55,005 nucleotides of DNA from an uncultured Alphaproteobacteria bacterium (GCA_910588255.1 CAJUOM010000004.1:1-55005); one strand, 5' to 3'. Numbered from the stretch's first letter, positions 1 to 8,670 are shown. Notes: a model not told the origin generated them from the sequence alone. Program-made: numbers and translations.

Positions 1-39
1 TATCATATTATAATAATACAATCAACATCTTTTCCATAA

Positions 40-1206
40 TTATCTATCACAACATCCCATTATAAAATCCAAAGAACCGAGTATTGCGGTTATATCGGAT
101 ATATTAACATCTATTAATAGTGTTTTTAACAACTGGATAGCTGCAAAACTTGGAGATTTAAAATGCATTCTGTAAGGTTTTGTTTTATCTTCTCCGATAA
201 ATAAATGTATTCCAAATTCTCCTCTGGGAGTTTCTGTGGCTGAATAAACAGTGGTATTTACTGGTAATTCTATGCTTCTTGAGAAAAAGAAAGCATGCGT
301 AAGTTCAGCTAGAGTATTTTTATCTTTTGTTTTGTTAAAGAAATTATTAGTGCAAATTTCACCTGGCTCTAAAATGGCAATTGCTTCTTTAATCAGTTTC
401 ACACTTTGCTCAATTTCAAGATATTTAAGCAAAGCTCTAGAATAAGAATCTCCATCATTTAAAGTTATCGGACTGAAGTTTAAGAACTTATAAGCTCCAT
501 AATTATTTGAAGAACGAATATCATACGCTATTCCTGAAGCCCTTAAATTAACTCCAGAGATTCCATTCTTTATTGCCAAATGTTTTGATATAACTCCTAT
601 TTGTTTTGTTCTTTTTTGAAATATGCAATTATCAAGAGCTAATTTTTTAACATATCCTAAATAGATATTTAAATTATTTATAAATACTTTTATGGTATTT
701 AATATATCGTTTGAAACATCATCTAAAACACCACCTGGAACATAATACGCCAGATGCATTCTGGCGCCTGTTGTTACTTCGAATATATCCATGATTTTCT
801 CTCGTTCTTCAAATCCATAAAGATGCAAACTTAAACAACCTAGATCGTAAGTCATTGTTCCTATTCCCATTATATGGCTTGATATCCTTGTCAACTCATC
901 AAAAATAACTCTGATTAATAATGCTCGTTTTGGAACTTTTATATTTAAAACTTTTTCTATTCCCAAAACATATGCGTGTTCTTGAATCACTGGAGATAAA
1001 TAATCCAATCGATCTATATAAGGAATTATGGATATGAGTTTTTTTGATTCAACAATTTTTTCAACTCCTCGGTGTAAATATCCAATATCAGGATCACATG
1101 ATTTCACTGTTTCTCCAGATAGTTTTAATATCAACCGCAAAACACCATGTGTTGAAGGGTGATGAGGTCCAAAATTCAGAATATATTCTGCATTTTCATT
1201 AAGCAT
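40..1206 (-). CDS. nuoD: NADH-quinone oxidoreductase subunit D
   Basis: This is the 49-kDa-type subunit of respiratory complex I, in the peripheral arm near the quinone site on the cytoplasmic face of the inner membrane. The 388-residue length is normal for stand-alone NuoD. Seen: the N-terminal GPHHPSTHG (about residues 13-21), IGYLHRGVEK, and TGARMH in the middle. The C-terminus reads MGCCDR, where the family usually has an acidic-hydrophobic pair (as in FGEVDR), so two cysteines stand at a usually conserved place. The ATG overlaps the end of rbfA by 8 nt, so the two are probably cotranscribed. No other peripheral-arm nuo gene adjoins it on the upstream side, unlike the usual nuoBCDEF order. 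The downstream neighbour lies outside the window. The family call is very secure. Confidence 0.95.
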   Translation of the reverse strand: MLNENAEYILNFGPHHPSTHGVLRLILKLSGETVKSCDPDIGYLHRGVEKIVESKKLISIIPYIDRLDYLSPVIQEHAYVLGIEKVLNIKVPKRALLIRVIFDELTRISSHIMGIGTMTYDLGCLSLHLYGFEEREKIMDIFEVTTGARMHLAYYVPGGVLDDVSNDILNTIKVFINNLNIYLGYVKKLALDNCIFQKRTKQIGVISKHLAIKNGISGVNLRASGIAYDIRSSNNYGAYKFLNFSPITLNDGDSYSRALLKYLEIEQSVKLIKEAIAILEPGEICTNNFFNKTKDKNTLAELTHAFFFSRSIELPVNTTVYSATETPRGEFGIHLFIGEDKTKPYRMHFKSPSFAAIQLLKTLLIDVNISDITAILGSLDFIMGCCDR

Positions 1207-1600
1207 TATTTTTTAATAAATTATCTATTTTTTCAGAATAATCTAAACTGTCATCTAATTTGAAATGCAAGTTAGGAATAAATCTTAGTTTTAGTTTCTT
1301 TGCAATAAGTGATTTAAAATAATGTGTTTGCAAATCAAAAAATGTTTCACATTCTGCTTTCTTTAATCCTCCAAGTGGAATATAATATATTGTTGCATTT
1401 CTAAGATCTGGTGATAAGTTTATATACGTTATCGTGACGATTGTCGGAAGTCTAGATTCAATTTCATGTGCTGGCAAAATAGGAAAATCTCCTTTTGTTA
1501 ATACTCTTGAAAAACATTCACGAAGCCGAGCTGCTATCTTATCATTCTTTCTGGATGAAGTTTTCCTTTTTTCTGGTATGAATAGATTTAAATCAGACAT
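1199..1600 (-). CDS. rbfA: ribosome-binding factor A
   Basis: RbfA is a small KH-fold protein that binds the 30S subunit and helps late maturation of the 16S rRNA 5' end. The 133-residue product has the family pattern: a basic N-terminus, RLRECFSRVL in the first helix, a central IVTITYINLSPDLRNATIYYIPLG strand-turn region (about residues 53-76), and a C-terminal LRFIPNLHFKLDDSLDYSEKIDNLL block. It is first in a two-gene unit with nuoD (8-nt overlap). This pairing of a ribosome maturation factor with a complex I gene is unusual, because rbfA normally follows infB. There is no recognisable infB or truB in the window. Confidence 0.9.
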   Translation of the reverse strand: MSDLNLFIPEKRKTSSRKNDKIAARLRECFSRVLTKGDFPILPAHEIESRLPTIVTITYINLSPDLRNATIYYIPLGGLKKAECETFFDLQTHYFKSLIAKKLKLRFIPNLHFKLDDSLDYSEKIDNLLKNNA

Positions 1601-1705
1601 TTGAAATCATGATAAAATATAACTTTTGCAAGAATGATATCACAAAATGCTCTAATTTTAAAGTATCTGTTGATTCATGAATTGACAAATATATTGATAA
1701 TAACA

Positions 1706-1915
1706 TGTCTACCGAAAGCGCTATAGGTACCCCTGCGGTGTCATCAGCCGTTTGCCGGTGAGGTGAGGTCTTCTTTCTAATTCACGCTTCGTGCAGTGAC
1801 TTATTTTGATAGGTTAATTGTAAAGTCACAACTTCTTCAATATGGTTTAAAGTTAGTTTAACATCCATCCCTAAGGTGGAAGGGTTTATCGGGATAACTT
1901 TTCTTACGAGAAGTT
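1706..1915 (+). repeat. dispersed repeat module A, copy 1
   Basis: Begins ATGTCTACCGAAAGCGCT and ends with the hairpin AACTTTTC/GAGAAGTT. It shares long blocks with 29456-29656 in the same orientation and with 49440-49620 inverted. Shared blocks include GCGGTGTCA, CCGGTGAGG, TTCACGCTTCGTGC and CATCCCTAAGGTGGAAGGG. It has no significant open frame and several short stem-loops, so it is more like an insertion-sequence end or a structured RNA than a gene. Confidence 0.75.
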
Positions 1916-1995
1916 GACTTTAATTTGTCAAAAATTAATCGAAGGTAGCTTCTAGATCAATTTTTGAAATTTCTCTTAGCTGATGCCTTAGAGAG

Positions 1996-2283
1996 CTTGA
2001 GTGTGCTGTTTGTTACAACTGCCTTTATATTATTTTTTCGAAAGGAACGAGGAAATAGGAATTGATTTACGAAGTTTAGTCAAGTCTGAAGAATGAGAGA
2101 ATCGAACGAGACTTGACGAAATGGGAGTAAATCAATATAATCGTTTCTACCTTTCGGAAAATATAATATAGAGTATGAGAGTTACATATGAGGACGCGCG
2201 GCGTGTGGATATCCTCTATATTTTCAGTATATCTCCCGCTCTTCTTCCAAGTCAAATTCTAAATAGTCCCATAAAATTTTAGC
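1996..2283 (+). repeat. dispersed repeat module B, copy 1 (nested palindromes)
   Basis: Matches 30511-30832 directly and 5828-6103 inverted. It folds back on itself. ATTGATTTAC (2061-2070) pairs with GTAAATCAAT (2127-2136), GTCAAGTC (2079-2086) pairs with GACTTGAC (2110-2117), and the outer TATTATTTTTTCGAAAG region pairs imperfectly with the CTTTCGGAAAATATAATA region near 2150-2170. In this copy the GC-rich hairpin of the other copies has lost its second arm: GGCGTGTGG runs straight into ATATCCTC. Confidence 0.75.
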
Positions 2284-2464
2284 TATTTTTCTGGGACATT
2301 GTTTCAAATTTTCATATTATTATCAACATGTTTGTCACTTCCTTGATTCATGATATTTTCTGAAGGATGGCTTTTCTTATGAAAATATCTTTGAAACATT
2401 GTATAATTAATTTAGTAACTAAAAAATTGAAAAACAAGAAGTGTTTGCATTTTGTAAAAATGAT

Positions 2465-3841
2465 ATGATCATTCATTTCATAGGAATCGGCGGAATAGGA
2501 ATGAGTGGAATTGCTGAAATTCTTCATTCATTAGGATATGTTATTCAAGGAAGTGACAAGAATAAATCTCAAAATATAGAAAGATTAGAAAAATTAGGAA
2601 TAAAAGTTTTTATAGGACACAGAACTGAAAATATAGAAAATACAGACATAGTTGTTTATTCCTCTGCTATAAAATCTCTTAATCCAGAATTAGTAAGAGC
2701 AAGAGAACTGAAGCTACCTTGTCTATCTAGAGCTGAAATGTTATCTCAAATTGTTAGATTCAAAAAATCTGTAGTTGTCTCAGGATCTCATGGAAAAACA
2801 ACTGTAACTTCACTTTGCGCTGCAGTTTTGGAAATGGCAAATTTCAATCCAACAGTTGTTAATGGAGGAATCATAAATGCCTATAAAACCAATGCAAAAT
2901 TAGGAACAGGAGATTGGGCAGTTATTGAATCAGATGAGTCAGACGGCAGTTTTGTCCAATTTTTCCCTACAATTGGGATAATCACGAATATAGATCATGA
3001 ACATGTACTCCACTATGGTAATTTTGAAAATTTAAAAAATGCTTTTCGAACTTTTTTAAATAATCTTCCTTTTTATGGAATTGGAATAGTTTGTATTGAT
3101 GATGAGAATGTCGCAGATGTTGTTAAAAATATAACAGATAGAAAAATAATAACATACTCAACAGAAAAAGACTCCATGTTCAAAGCAGTTAATATTTCTA
3201 AAACTTCTAATGGGGCGGCATTTGATGTTTTGCATAATGGCGAGTTGATTAGAGATTTTTCAATAACACTTATAGGAGAACATAATATCAAAAATGCATT
3301 GGCAGCTATTGCAATGGCCTATGAACTTCAAATTGATATGGATATTGTCAGATCAACATTATCTGCATTTACGGGTGTAAATCGAAGATTCACAAAAGTT
3401 GGAAAAATCGGTGAAACACTTGTGATAGATGATTACGCACACCATCCAACTGAAATAAAGGCACTTTTAAAAGCAGCAAAACAAAAAGTTTCAGGAAAGA
3501 TTACGATAATATGCCAACCACACAGATTTACCAGGCTTAATATTTTATTCAAAGAATTTTGCAGTTGTTTTGAAGATTCGGATAGGATCATTATATTACC
3601 GGTTTATAAAGCAGATGATTTGGAATCAGCGGAGATTACATCTATTAATTTGTATGAAAAATTAATAGAAACAAACAAAGAAGTTTTGTTTGCAAATGAT
3701 CAAAACGACGTAATAAATATATTGAAAAATCTCAAAAATAACAATAAGTTTGATTCAAATGATATAATAATCTTCGCAGGAGCTGGAAGTATTTCCAAAT
3801 GGGCTCATGAAATAGTTTCAAAAATAGGAACACATATATGA
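2465..3841 (+). CDS. murC: UDP-N-acetylmuramate--L-alanine ligase
   Basis: MurC adds L-alanine to UDP-MurNAc using ATP, the first step of peptide-stem assembly on peptidoglycan precursors in the cytoplasm. Seen: the N-terminal Rossmann motif IHFIGIGGIGMSG, the ATP loop GSHGKTT (about residues 107-113), the NxDxEH-type segment ITNIDHEH, and the DDYAHHPTE motif of the C-terminal domain. The length is normal. I chose the ATG at 2465 because it puts the Rossmann strand at the N-terminus, as in the family. An in-frame GTG at 2441 would add eight residues. The end overlaps the next gene by 4 nt (ATGA), indicating translational coupling. No other mur, fts or ddl gene is adjacent, so the usual division-wall cluster is broken up here. 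Confidence 0.95.
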   Translation: MIIHFIGIGGIGMSGIAEILHSLGYVIQGSDKNKSQNIERLEKLGIKVFIGHRTENIENTDIVVYSSAIKSLNPELVRARELKLPCLSRAEMLSQIVRFKKSVVVSGSHGKTTVTSLCAAVLEMANFNPTVVNGGIINAYKTNAKLGTGDWAVIESDESDGSFVQFFPTIGIITNIDHEHVLHYGNFENLKNAFRTFLNNLPFYGIGIVCIDDENVADVVKNITDRKIITYSTEKDSMFKAVNISKTSNGAAFDVLHNGELIRDFSITLIGEHNIKNALAAIAMAYELQIDMDIVRSTLSAFTGVNRRFTKVGKIGETLVIDDYAHHPTEIKALLKAAKQKVSGKITIICQPHRFTRLNILFKEFCSCFEDSDRIIILPVYKADDLESAEITSINLYEKLIETNKEVLFANDQNDVINILKNLKNNNKFDSNDIIIFAGAGSISKWAHEIVSKIGTHI

Positions 3842-4113
3842 AAAAATGGATTTTTGTTTTAGGAATTATTTTTTGCAGCTTATTGTTTTTTCTCTCCGGA
3901 ACTTTGGTTGGGTATTCTGTTTCCCAAAATAATATTCAAGAAGAGGTAACTTCAGATGGAAAAATTACTCGAAAGCCTTCCAAAAACATAAATCCAATTA
4001 TTGGAAGAATTGTTCATCATCAAATATCAAGATTTAACACGAAAACCAGAGTTCCCACTCCAAAAGCCGTGATTCAAGCACGACGTTATAAATCAATGAT
4101 TATAGGCGGTTGA
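3838..4113 (+). CDS. small single-pass membrane protein, unknown
   Basis: I do not recognise this 91-residue protein. One hydrophobic segment at about residues 4-27, preceded by KK, would anchor it in the inner membrane. The rest is a basic soluble tail rich in K and R (RIVHHQISRFNTKTR, QARRYKS). It starts inside the murC stop (ATGA overlap), so it is probably translated together with murC and may act at the cell wall, but that is inference from position only. It ends two bases before the convergent kdsD stop. Confidence 0.6.
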   Translation: MKKWIFVLGIIFCSLLFFLSGTLVGYSVSQNNIQEEVTSDGKITRKPSKNINPIIGRIVHHQISRFNTKTRVPTPKAVIQARRYKSMIIGG

Positions 4114-4114
4114 A

Positions 4115-5062
4115 TTAAACTATTTTTCTTGTAATAATATCATGTATATGAACTAAACCAATTGGTTTTTTATCAGAATTTAATACATATATATTAGTGA
4201 TTTTTTTGCTTTCCATAATATGAAGAAGCTCGGAAACTGGAATATTTCGATCTATTGTAATTGGCGATTTTGTCATAATCTGATCAGCTTCTTTTTGTAA
4301 CAAATCATTACACATATTTCTTCGAAGATCTCCGTCTGTAATAATTCCAATAAGTTTTCCCGTATTATCAACGATTCCAACACATCCAAAGCCAAATTCC
4401 GACATTGTTATTAAAGCTTCTTGCATATTTGATCCAGTTTTCATAAGCGGTATTTTCTTATGCATTATATCAAAAACAGAGGAAAGAGTCTTACTAAGAG
4501 CGCCTCCGGGATGAAGGATTTTAAACTGTTCTTTTGTAAAACCTCGCTTTGACAAAAGCGCAATAGCCAAAGCATCTCCCAAAGCAAGAGTTGTTGTGGA
4601 AGAAACAGTTGGCGCAACCCCAAGAGGACAGGCTTCTTTTATTGATGGTAAACTCAAAGAAATGTCAGAATTCTTGGCTAGTGTCGTTTCATTATTTTTC
4701 GAAATGGAAATGATCTTTATACCAAAGCGTTTTGCAAAATCAATAACAGGAATCAATTCGAGCGCTTCTCCGGAATATGAAATAAGAAGTAGAATATCAT
4801 TTTTATCCAACATTCCAAGGTCACCATGATGTGCTTCACTTGGATGTAAGAAAAAAGACTTTTGACCTAATGATGACATAGTTGACGAAATTTTCCGTCC
4901 TATATGTCCACTTTTTCCTATTCCTGAGACAACTAATCTCCCTTTCGAATCAAAAATCAGTTCGATTGCTTTTTCAAATTGTGTTGGCAAATTTTCTGCT
5001 AACAGTCTCAAGGCATTAGATTCTTCAATTATGACTCTTTTTGCTTCTTTTAAAAAATCCAT
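4115..5062 (-). CDS. kdsD: arabinose-5-phosphate isomerase (KdsD/KpsF family)
   Basis: Interconverts ribulose 5-phosphate and arabinose 5-phosphate, the first committed step to Kdo of the LPS inner core. The 315-residue protein has the family layout: an N-terminal SIS sugar-isomerase domain (VSGIGKSGHIGRK at about 45-57, LHPSEAHHGDLGML at about 77-90, SYSGEALEL) followed by two CBS domains from about residue 200. kdsB, later in the same pathway, lies at 10.5 kb. The gene sits 3 bases after the RNase D-like gene upstream, so the two form an operon. In other alphaproteobacteria an RNase D-like gene also often precedes kdsD, which supports both calls. Confidence 0.95.
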   Translation of the reverse strand: MDFLKEAKRVIIEESNALRLLAENLPTQFEKAIELIFDSKGRLVVSGIGKSGHIGRKISSTMSSLGQKSFFLHPSEAHHGDLGMLDKNDILLLISYSGEALELIPVIDFAKRFGIKIISISKNNETTLAKNSDISLSLPSIKEACPLGVAPTVSSTTTLALGDALAIALLSKRGFTKEQFKILHPGGALSKTLSSVFDIMHKKIPLMKTGSNMQEALITMSEFGFGCVGIVDNTGKLIGIITDGDLRRNMCNDLLQKEADQIMTKSPITIDRNIPVSELLHIMESKKITNIYVLNSDKKPIGLVHIHDIITRKIV

Positions 5063-5065
5063 AGG

Positions 5066-5680
5066 TTATGCTCCATGTGAGAATATATCGTATTGTTCAT
5101 TCGTTAAAAGATCCAACATAACTCGCGTTTTCAAAAACTCAAAACAGCTATTTGCCAAATCAACCCGATTTTCCCGAATCAACATTTCATCTAGTTTTTC
5201 TTTAATCTTATGCAAATACAAAACGTCATTTGCCGCATATTCTTTTTGTTCCTGAGTAAGTTCTTTAGCCCCCCAGTCTGTGCAAGTCTCTTCTTTTGAA
5301 ATCTCAATATTCAATAAATCTTTACATAAATTAAGAAGACTATGTTTTGATGTGTAGGTTCTCACTAACTTAGATGCTATTTTCGTACAGTATATATTTT
5401 CTGTCATAACACCAAGATATTTATATAGCATCATAATATCAAATCTAGCATAGTGAAAGATTTTTAAAATTTTATTATTTGTTAATAAATATCTTATATT
5501 TTTTGCATTACCATAATCGTTAAACTTAATCAAATATGCATCTTCATTTCCTTTTGAAAACTGCGCCAGACACAATCTATCACGATATGGAAGAAGGCCC
5601 ATTGTTTCAGTATCTATTGCTACAGAAGTTGTATTGTCAAGGAAATCACTTGGCAAGTCGTCATAAAATGTGTATATCAT
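5066..5680 (-). CDS. rnd: short ribonuclease D-like 3'-5' exonuclease
   Basis: A DEDDy-type 3'-5' exonuclease domain of 204 residues. Seen: Exo I AIDTETMGL (D23, E25), Exo II HYARFDIMML, and Exo III YAANDVLYL with the Y-x3-D pair. The HRDC domains of longer RNase D proteins are absent, as is usual for the short alphaproteobacterial form. It likely trims tRNA or other RNA ends. It is the first gene of a unit with kdsD (3-nt spacing). The symbol is given by family; the substrate is inferred. Confidence 0.85.
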   Translation of the reverse strand: MIYTFYDDLPSDFLDNTTSVAIDTETMGLLPYRDRLCLAQFSKGNEDAYLIKFNDYGNAKNIRYLLTNNKILKIFHYARFDIMMLYKYLGVMTENIYCTKIASKLVRTYTSKHSLLNLCKDLLNIEISKEETCTDWGAKELTQEQKEYAANDVLYLHKIKEKLDEMLIRENRVDLANSCFEFLKTRVMLDLLTNEQYDIFSHGA

Positions 5681-5827
5681 TAAATATCATTACGCAATTT
5701 GAATATACTCATTATAACACATTATGCTGTAAACAGAAAGTTTGTTCAAAGCCAAATTTTGTGCTTTAGGTTTCTTTATGTATAGCGAGTTTTTAATTAA
5801 TAAATGAATTTATAAGAGTAAAATCAT

Positions 5828-6103
5828 CTAAAATTTTGGGGGAATTTTTAGAATTTGACATGTGAAAAGAGCGGGATATATACTGAAAATATATGAGGTA
5901 TTTAGGGGCGCGGCGTGTGGTATAATATCAAGGATGCCACACGCCGCGCCCCTATGTTGACTCCCTATACTATATTTTCCGAAAAGCAGATCGATTTATT
6001 CCTCTTCCGCCAAGTTTCGTTCGTTTCTCTTACTCTTTAGAGTTGGATAAACTTCGTAAATCAATTTCTATCTTCCCGTTTCTTTCAAAAGAATAATATA
6101 TTA
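5828..6103 (-). repeat. dispersed repeat module B, copy 3 (inverted)
   Basis: Reverse complement of the module B sequence at 1996-2283 and 30511-30832. It contains a perfect 17-bp GC-rich stem, 5904-5920 (AGGGGCGCGGCGTGTGG) paired with 5937-5953, with a 16-base loop. This stands out in an AT-rich genome. Module A is not found beside this copy. The rest of the 725-base gap (5681-6405) holds only a short coding relic at 6249-6362. Confidence 0.75.
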
Positions 6104-6248
6104 AGCTAGAGAACGTCACTACATTTCTAATTTTAGAATATAATCTCATATATCAAAAACAAAAATCCTATAAAATTCTAAGGATACACGAGTATCTCTT
6201 ATCTGTTTTTTCTTCAGTCTTGCCTGGATTATGAAAATTAATGCGTAC

Positions 6249-6362
6249 TTATAAGTCTTCAACATAAAGAGTTTCAATAAATGCCTTTTTCAAATCTTTC
6301 ATAACATCATGAACTGCATCCAGATTTTTGCTTCTGCCTTGTAAATATAAATCTTTTAGTTA
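6249..6362 (-). pseudogene. possible gene relic
   Basis: About 36 codons are open here on the minus strand between two stops (product about LKDLYLQGRSKNLDAVHDV then MKDLKKAFIETLYVEDL). The composition looks protein-like and helical, with no start that fits a complete gene. It could be the C-terminal remnant of a decayed gene next to the repeat. I cannot name the family. Confidence 0.25.
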
Positions 6363-6405
6363 ATCATATTTGGCTTATTATTCTTTCAAACAACAAGATT
6401 TAGCT

Positions 6406-6933
6406 CTATTTTCTCCATTTTGAATACATTCGATTGACATCTTTATTATTCGTTGGAGGAAACGTAAACCATTTTAAGTCATTTGATTCATCAGAAATAT
6501 GAATTTTATCTGAAGAATTTGTTACTTTCAATAAAAACCTAACATCATAGTGATAATGACTAGGGACTCCTTTATATTCAGGTATTTCATGAACGCCTAT
6601 ATCAAATATTTCAGAAGAAGCTAATTCCAAACTTGTTAACCCTGATTCTTCATAAGCTTCTTTCATAGCGACAGCTATAATATCACTATCTCCATCTGCA
6701 TGTCCACCTAATTGCAACCAGGTATTTAACTTTTTATGATGAGTTAATAAAAACTGAGAATTATCATAATTTATAATCCAAGCAGAACCTGTAAAATGAC
6801 CTAATTGTAAAGATCTTTCAAAGTAATTTGAATTAGTCTTAAGAAAATCCAACATTAACTTTTTCGCCTGTTTTTCCTCCTCAAACTCAGGCTCATAAAC
6901 AGTCAAGAGATTAAAAAGTTTACTTCTGTGCAT
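6406..6933 (-). CDS. Nudix hydrolase family protein
   Basis: A 175-residue Nudix-fold protein that probably hydrolyses a nucleoside diphosphate linked to another group. The Nudix box is GGHADGDSDIIAVAMKEAYEESGL. The catalytic EESG is intact, the usual Arg is Lys, and the usual first Glu is replaced (the GGHADGD variant common in one branch of the family). Its start lies 14 nt inside the nuoA end, so it is the third gene of an ftsZ-nuoA-Nudix unit. The substrate cannot be read from the sequence. Confidence 0.85.
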   Translation of the reverse strand: MHRSKLFNLLTVYEPEFEEEKQAKKLMLDFLKTNSNYFERSLQLGHFTGSAWIINYDNSQFLLTHHKKLNTWLQLGGHADGDSDIIAVAMKEAYEESGLTSLELASSEIFDIGVHEIPEYKGVPSHYHYDVRFLLKVTNSSDKIHISDESNDLKWFTFPPTNNKDVNRMYSKWRK

Positions 6934-7303
6934 TTTGATAAAATAAAAATCTATACGATATCAATATTATAACAGCAATTGCAATTAAAAAAACTTTTAT
7001 GAATAATTTTCCAGACCAATCTTTTGTCATTACATCGAAAGCACAACATAACAACAACCAGAAGGTAACCAACTCAAAAATCAAATAAATCGAAACAAAA
7101 GAAACTTTTTCTGTTAAATATAAAAAATCTTCTCTTATATTAGCTTCAAATCCACATTCATAGCCTGTTGAATTGTTATCTGACTTTTTGATTTGACTGT
7201 TTTTCCAAAAAACAAGTAATCTTGAAAACAATAAAGCAAAAACAGAAATCCCTCCGGCAATTGAAGTAACCATCATCGCTAAAGAAACTTCTGTTGAAAA
7301 CAT
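6920..7303 (-). CDS. nuoA: NADH-quinone oxidoreductase subunit A, divergent
   Basis: A small membrane subunit of complex I near the quinone tunnel. The 127-residue protein has three hydrophobic segments (about residues 7-31, 67-90 and 97-120). The family signature YECGFEANIREDF follows the first one. In the second segment the usual FDLE acidic pair is altered to FELV, so one conserved acid is swapped and the other missing. The call rests on YECGF plus topology. It lies 2 bases after ftsZ and overlaps the Nudix gene, away from nuoD at the left edge, so the nuo genes are dispersed. It could be a degenerate copy if a standard nuoA exists elsewhere. Confidence 0.8.
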   Translation of the reverse strand: MFSTEVSLAMMVTSIAGGISVFALLFSRLLVFWKNSQIKKSDNNSTGYECGFEANIREDFLYLTEKVSFVSIYLIFELVTFWLLLCCAFDVMTKDWSGKLFIKVFLIAIAVIILISYRFLFYQNAQK

Positions 7304-7305
7304 TT

Positions 7306-8670
7306 CTATTTCTTCCTAAAACAAGAAGGAATATCTAATTCATCAGAGTTATCTAAATTGCTTTCCATCAATTTCTCTGAAGATATAGGTTGAGAAACTA
7401 TTTCTTTTTCCTCATACTCATCGCTTTTTCTTGATCTCGAAAACCTATCGAAAAAAGACTGTTTTTTTCTTTGATCTCTTCTTTCTGGAGTTCTTTCATA
7501 TTCAGGATTCTGTTGTTTGGAAGGAGTAGAGTTTAGTGATTCAAAATTAGTTGGATTCTCGTTATTTACTAAATCTGTTGGTTGAGTTGAAAAATTCATT
7601 TTAAAAATAGATTCATCCAAATTTTTATTTAAATCCTGCTTTGAAAATCCCATAATATTTGAAACGTCTCTTGATTTAAATAAATTATCCTGAGGAGCTC
7701 CGATTCCTGTTGCAACAACAGAAACTCTTAATTTACCATTTAGTCTGTCATCAAAAGTAGAACCGAATATAATATTTGCTTCAGGATCAACTTCTTCACG
7801 TATTCTATTTGCAGCTTCATCAACCTCATATAACGTCATATCATACCCACCAGTGATATTTATAAGAATTCCTCTAGCTCCCTGCAATGAAACATCGTCT
7901 AATAGAGGATTTGAAATAGCAGCCTCTGCAGCATCAAGTGCTCTTCTTTCTCCTTCTGCCTCTCCTGTTCCCATCATGGCTTTTCCCATTTCACTCATAA
8001 TAGCCCTTATATCTGCAAAATCAAGATTAATAAGTCCTGGCATAATCATCAGATCAGTAACCCCTCTAACTCCAGAATAAAGCACATTATCAGCCATTTT
8101 AAACGCATCTGAGAAAGTTGTTCCTTCATTGGCTAACCTAAATAAGTTTTGGTTTGGAATAACAAGAAGAGTATCGACATATTGTTGTAATTCTTCAATA
8201 CCTCCTTCTGCAGATTTTGCTCTATGAGATCCTTCGAATAAAAATGGCTTTGTCACAACACCAACTGTCAAAATTCCTGCTTCTCGAGCTAATTTAGCAA
8301 TAACGGGAGCTGCTCCGGTCCCTGTTCCTCCTCCCATACCTGCTGTGATAAACACCATATTGGCGCCTTCTATAAATTTCAGAATGTCTTCAGATGATTC
8401 TTCTGCGGATGCTTTTCCAACATCTGGTTTTGAGCCAGCTCCTAAACCTTGGGTTATAGATAAGCCTAATTGAATACGTTGCGATTCTTCAGTTAAAGAT
8501 TGTTTTAAAGCTTGTGCATCTGTGTTTGCAACAACAAAATTAACACCTTCCAAATTGGATTTTATCATGTTATTGACCGCATTACCTCCTGCTCCTCCAA
8601 CACCTATAACAACAATTTTAGGCCCTAAGCTTTCGTTCTCCATTATTTGTCCTGTCTCTCTCTTTGCCAT
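7306..8670 (-). CDS. ftsZ: cell division protein FtsZ
   Basis: Tubulin-like GTPase that forms the Z ring. Seen: the G1-type start VIGVGGAGGNAVNNMI (about residues 21-36), the signature loop GGGTGTG (113-119) followed by AAPV, the T7-loop region NLDFADIRAIM, and a charged Gln/Arg/Glu-rich linker (about 345-435). A C-terminal peptide DELDIPSCFRKK matches the conserved tail that binds FtsA-type partners. Total 454 residues. It heads an ftsZ-nuoA-Nudix unit with tight spacing. No ftsA, ftsQ or murein genes are next to it, unlike the usual division cluster. A second possible start lies at the internal ATG nine codons in. Confidence 0.97.
   Translation of the reverse strand: MAKRETGQIMENESLGPKIVVIGVGGAGGNAVNNMIKSNLEGVNFVVANTDAQALKQSLTEESQRIQLGLSITQGLGAGSKPDVGKASAEESSEDILKFIEGANMVFITAGMGGGTGTGAAPVIAKLAREAGILTVGVVTKPFLFEGSHRAKSAEGGIEELQQYVDTLLVIPNQNLFRLANEGTTFSDAFKMADNVLYSGVRGVTDLMIMPGLINLDFADIRAIMSEMGKAMMGTGEAEGERRALDAAEAAISNPLLDDVSLQGARGILINITGGYDMTLYEVDEAANRIREEVDPEANIIFGSTFDDRLNGKLRVSVVATGIGAPQDNLFKSRDVSNIMGFSKQDLNKNLDESIFKMNFSTQPTDLVNNENPTNFESLNSTPSKQQNPEYERTPERRDQRKKQSFFDRFSRSRKSDEYEEKEIVSQPISSEKLMESNLDNSDELDIPSCFRKK

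Larger units (their letters stand above)
1670..2353. mobile_element. composite repeat element with terminal inverted repeats (A+B copy 1)
   Basis: The 840-base gap between rbfA and murC holds a non-coding element. Its two ends, 1683-1707 and 2313-2337, are inverted copies of each other over 25 bases with three mismatches (TGACAAA, then TTGATAATAA, then ATG). Outside them lie direct copies of TTGATTCATGA at 1670-1680 and 2343-2353, separated from the inverted repeats by 2 and 5 bases. Inside are module A (1706-1915) and module B (1996-2283), each found elsewhere in the window. No transposase is present, so it looks like a MITE-type derivative. The direct repeats may be a target duplication, but a related TTGATTCAT also abuts module A at 49 kb, so they may instead belong to the element. 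Confidence 0.6.

Noticed and set aside
1706..2283. CRISPR array, because repeated blocks occur in the gap
   Set aside because: The blocks are single copies per locus of two different modules, not regularly spaced identical repeats, and no cas gene is present.
1601..2440. tRNA, SRP RNA or tmRNA gene in the rbfA-murC gap
   Set aside because: No T-loop (GGTTCGA) or SRP-type motif was found; the stems belong to repeat modules A and B.
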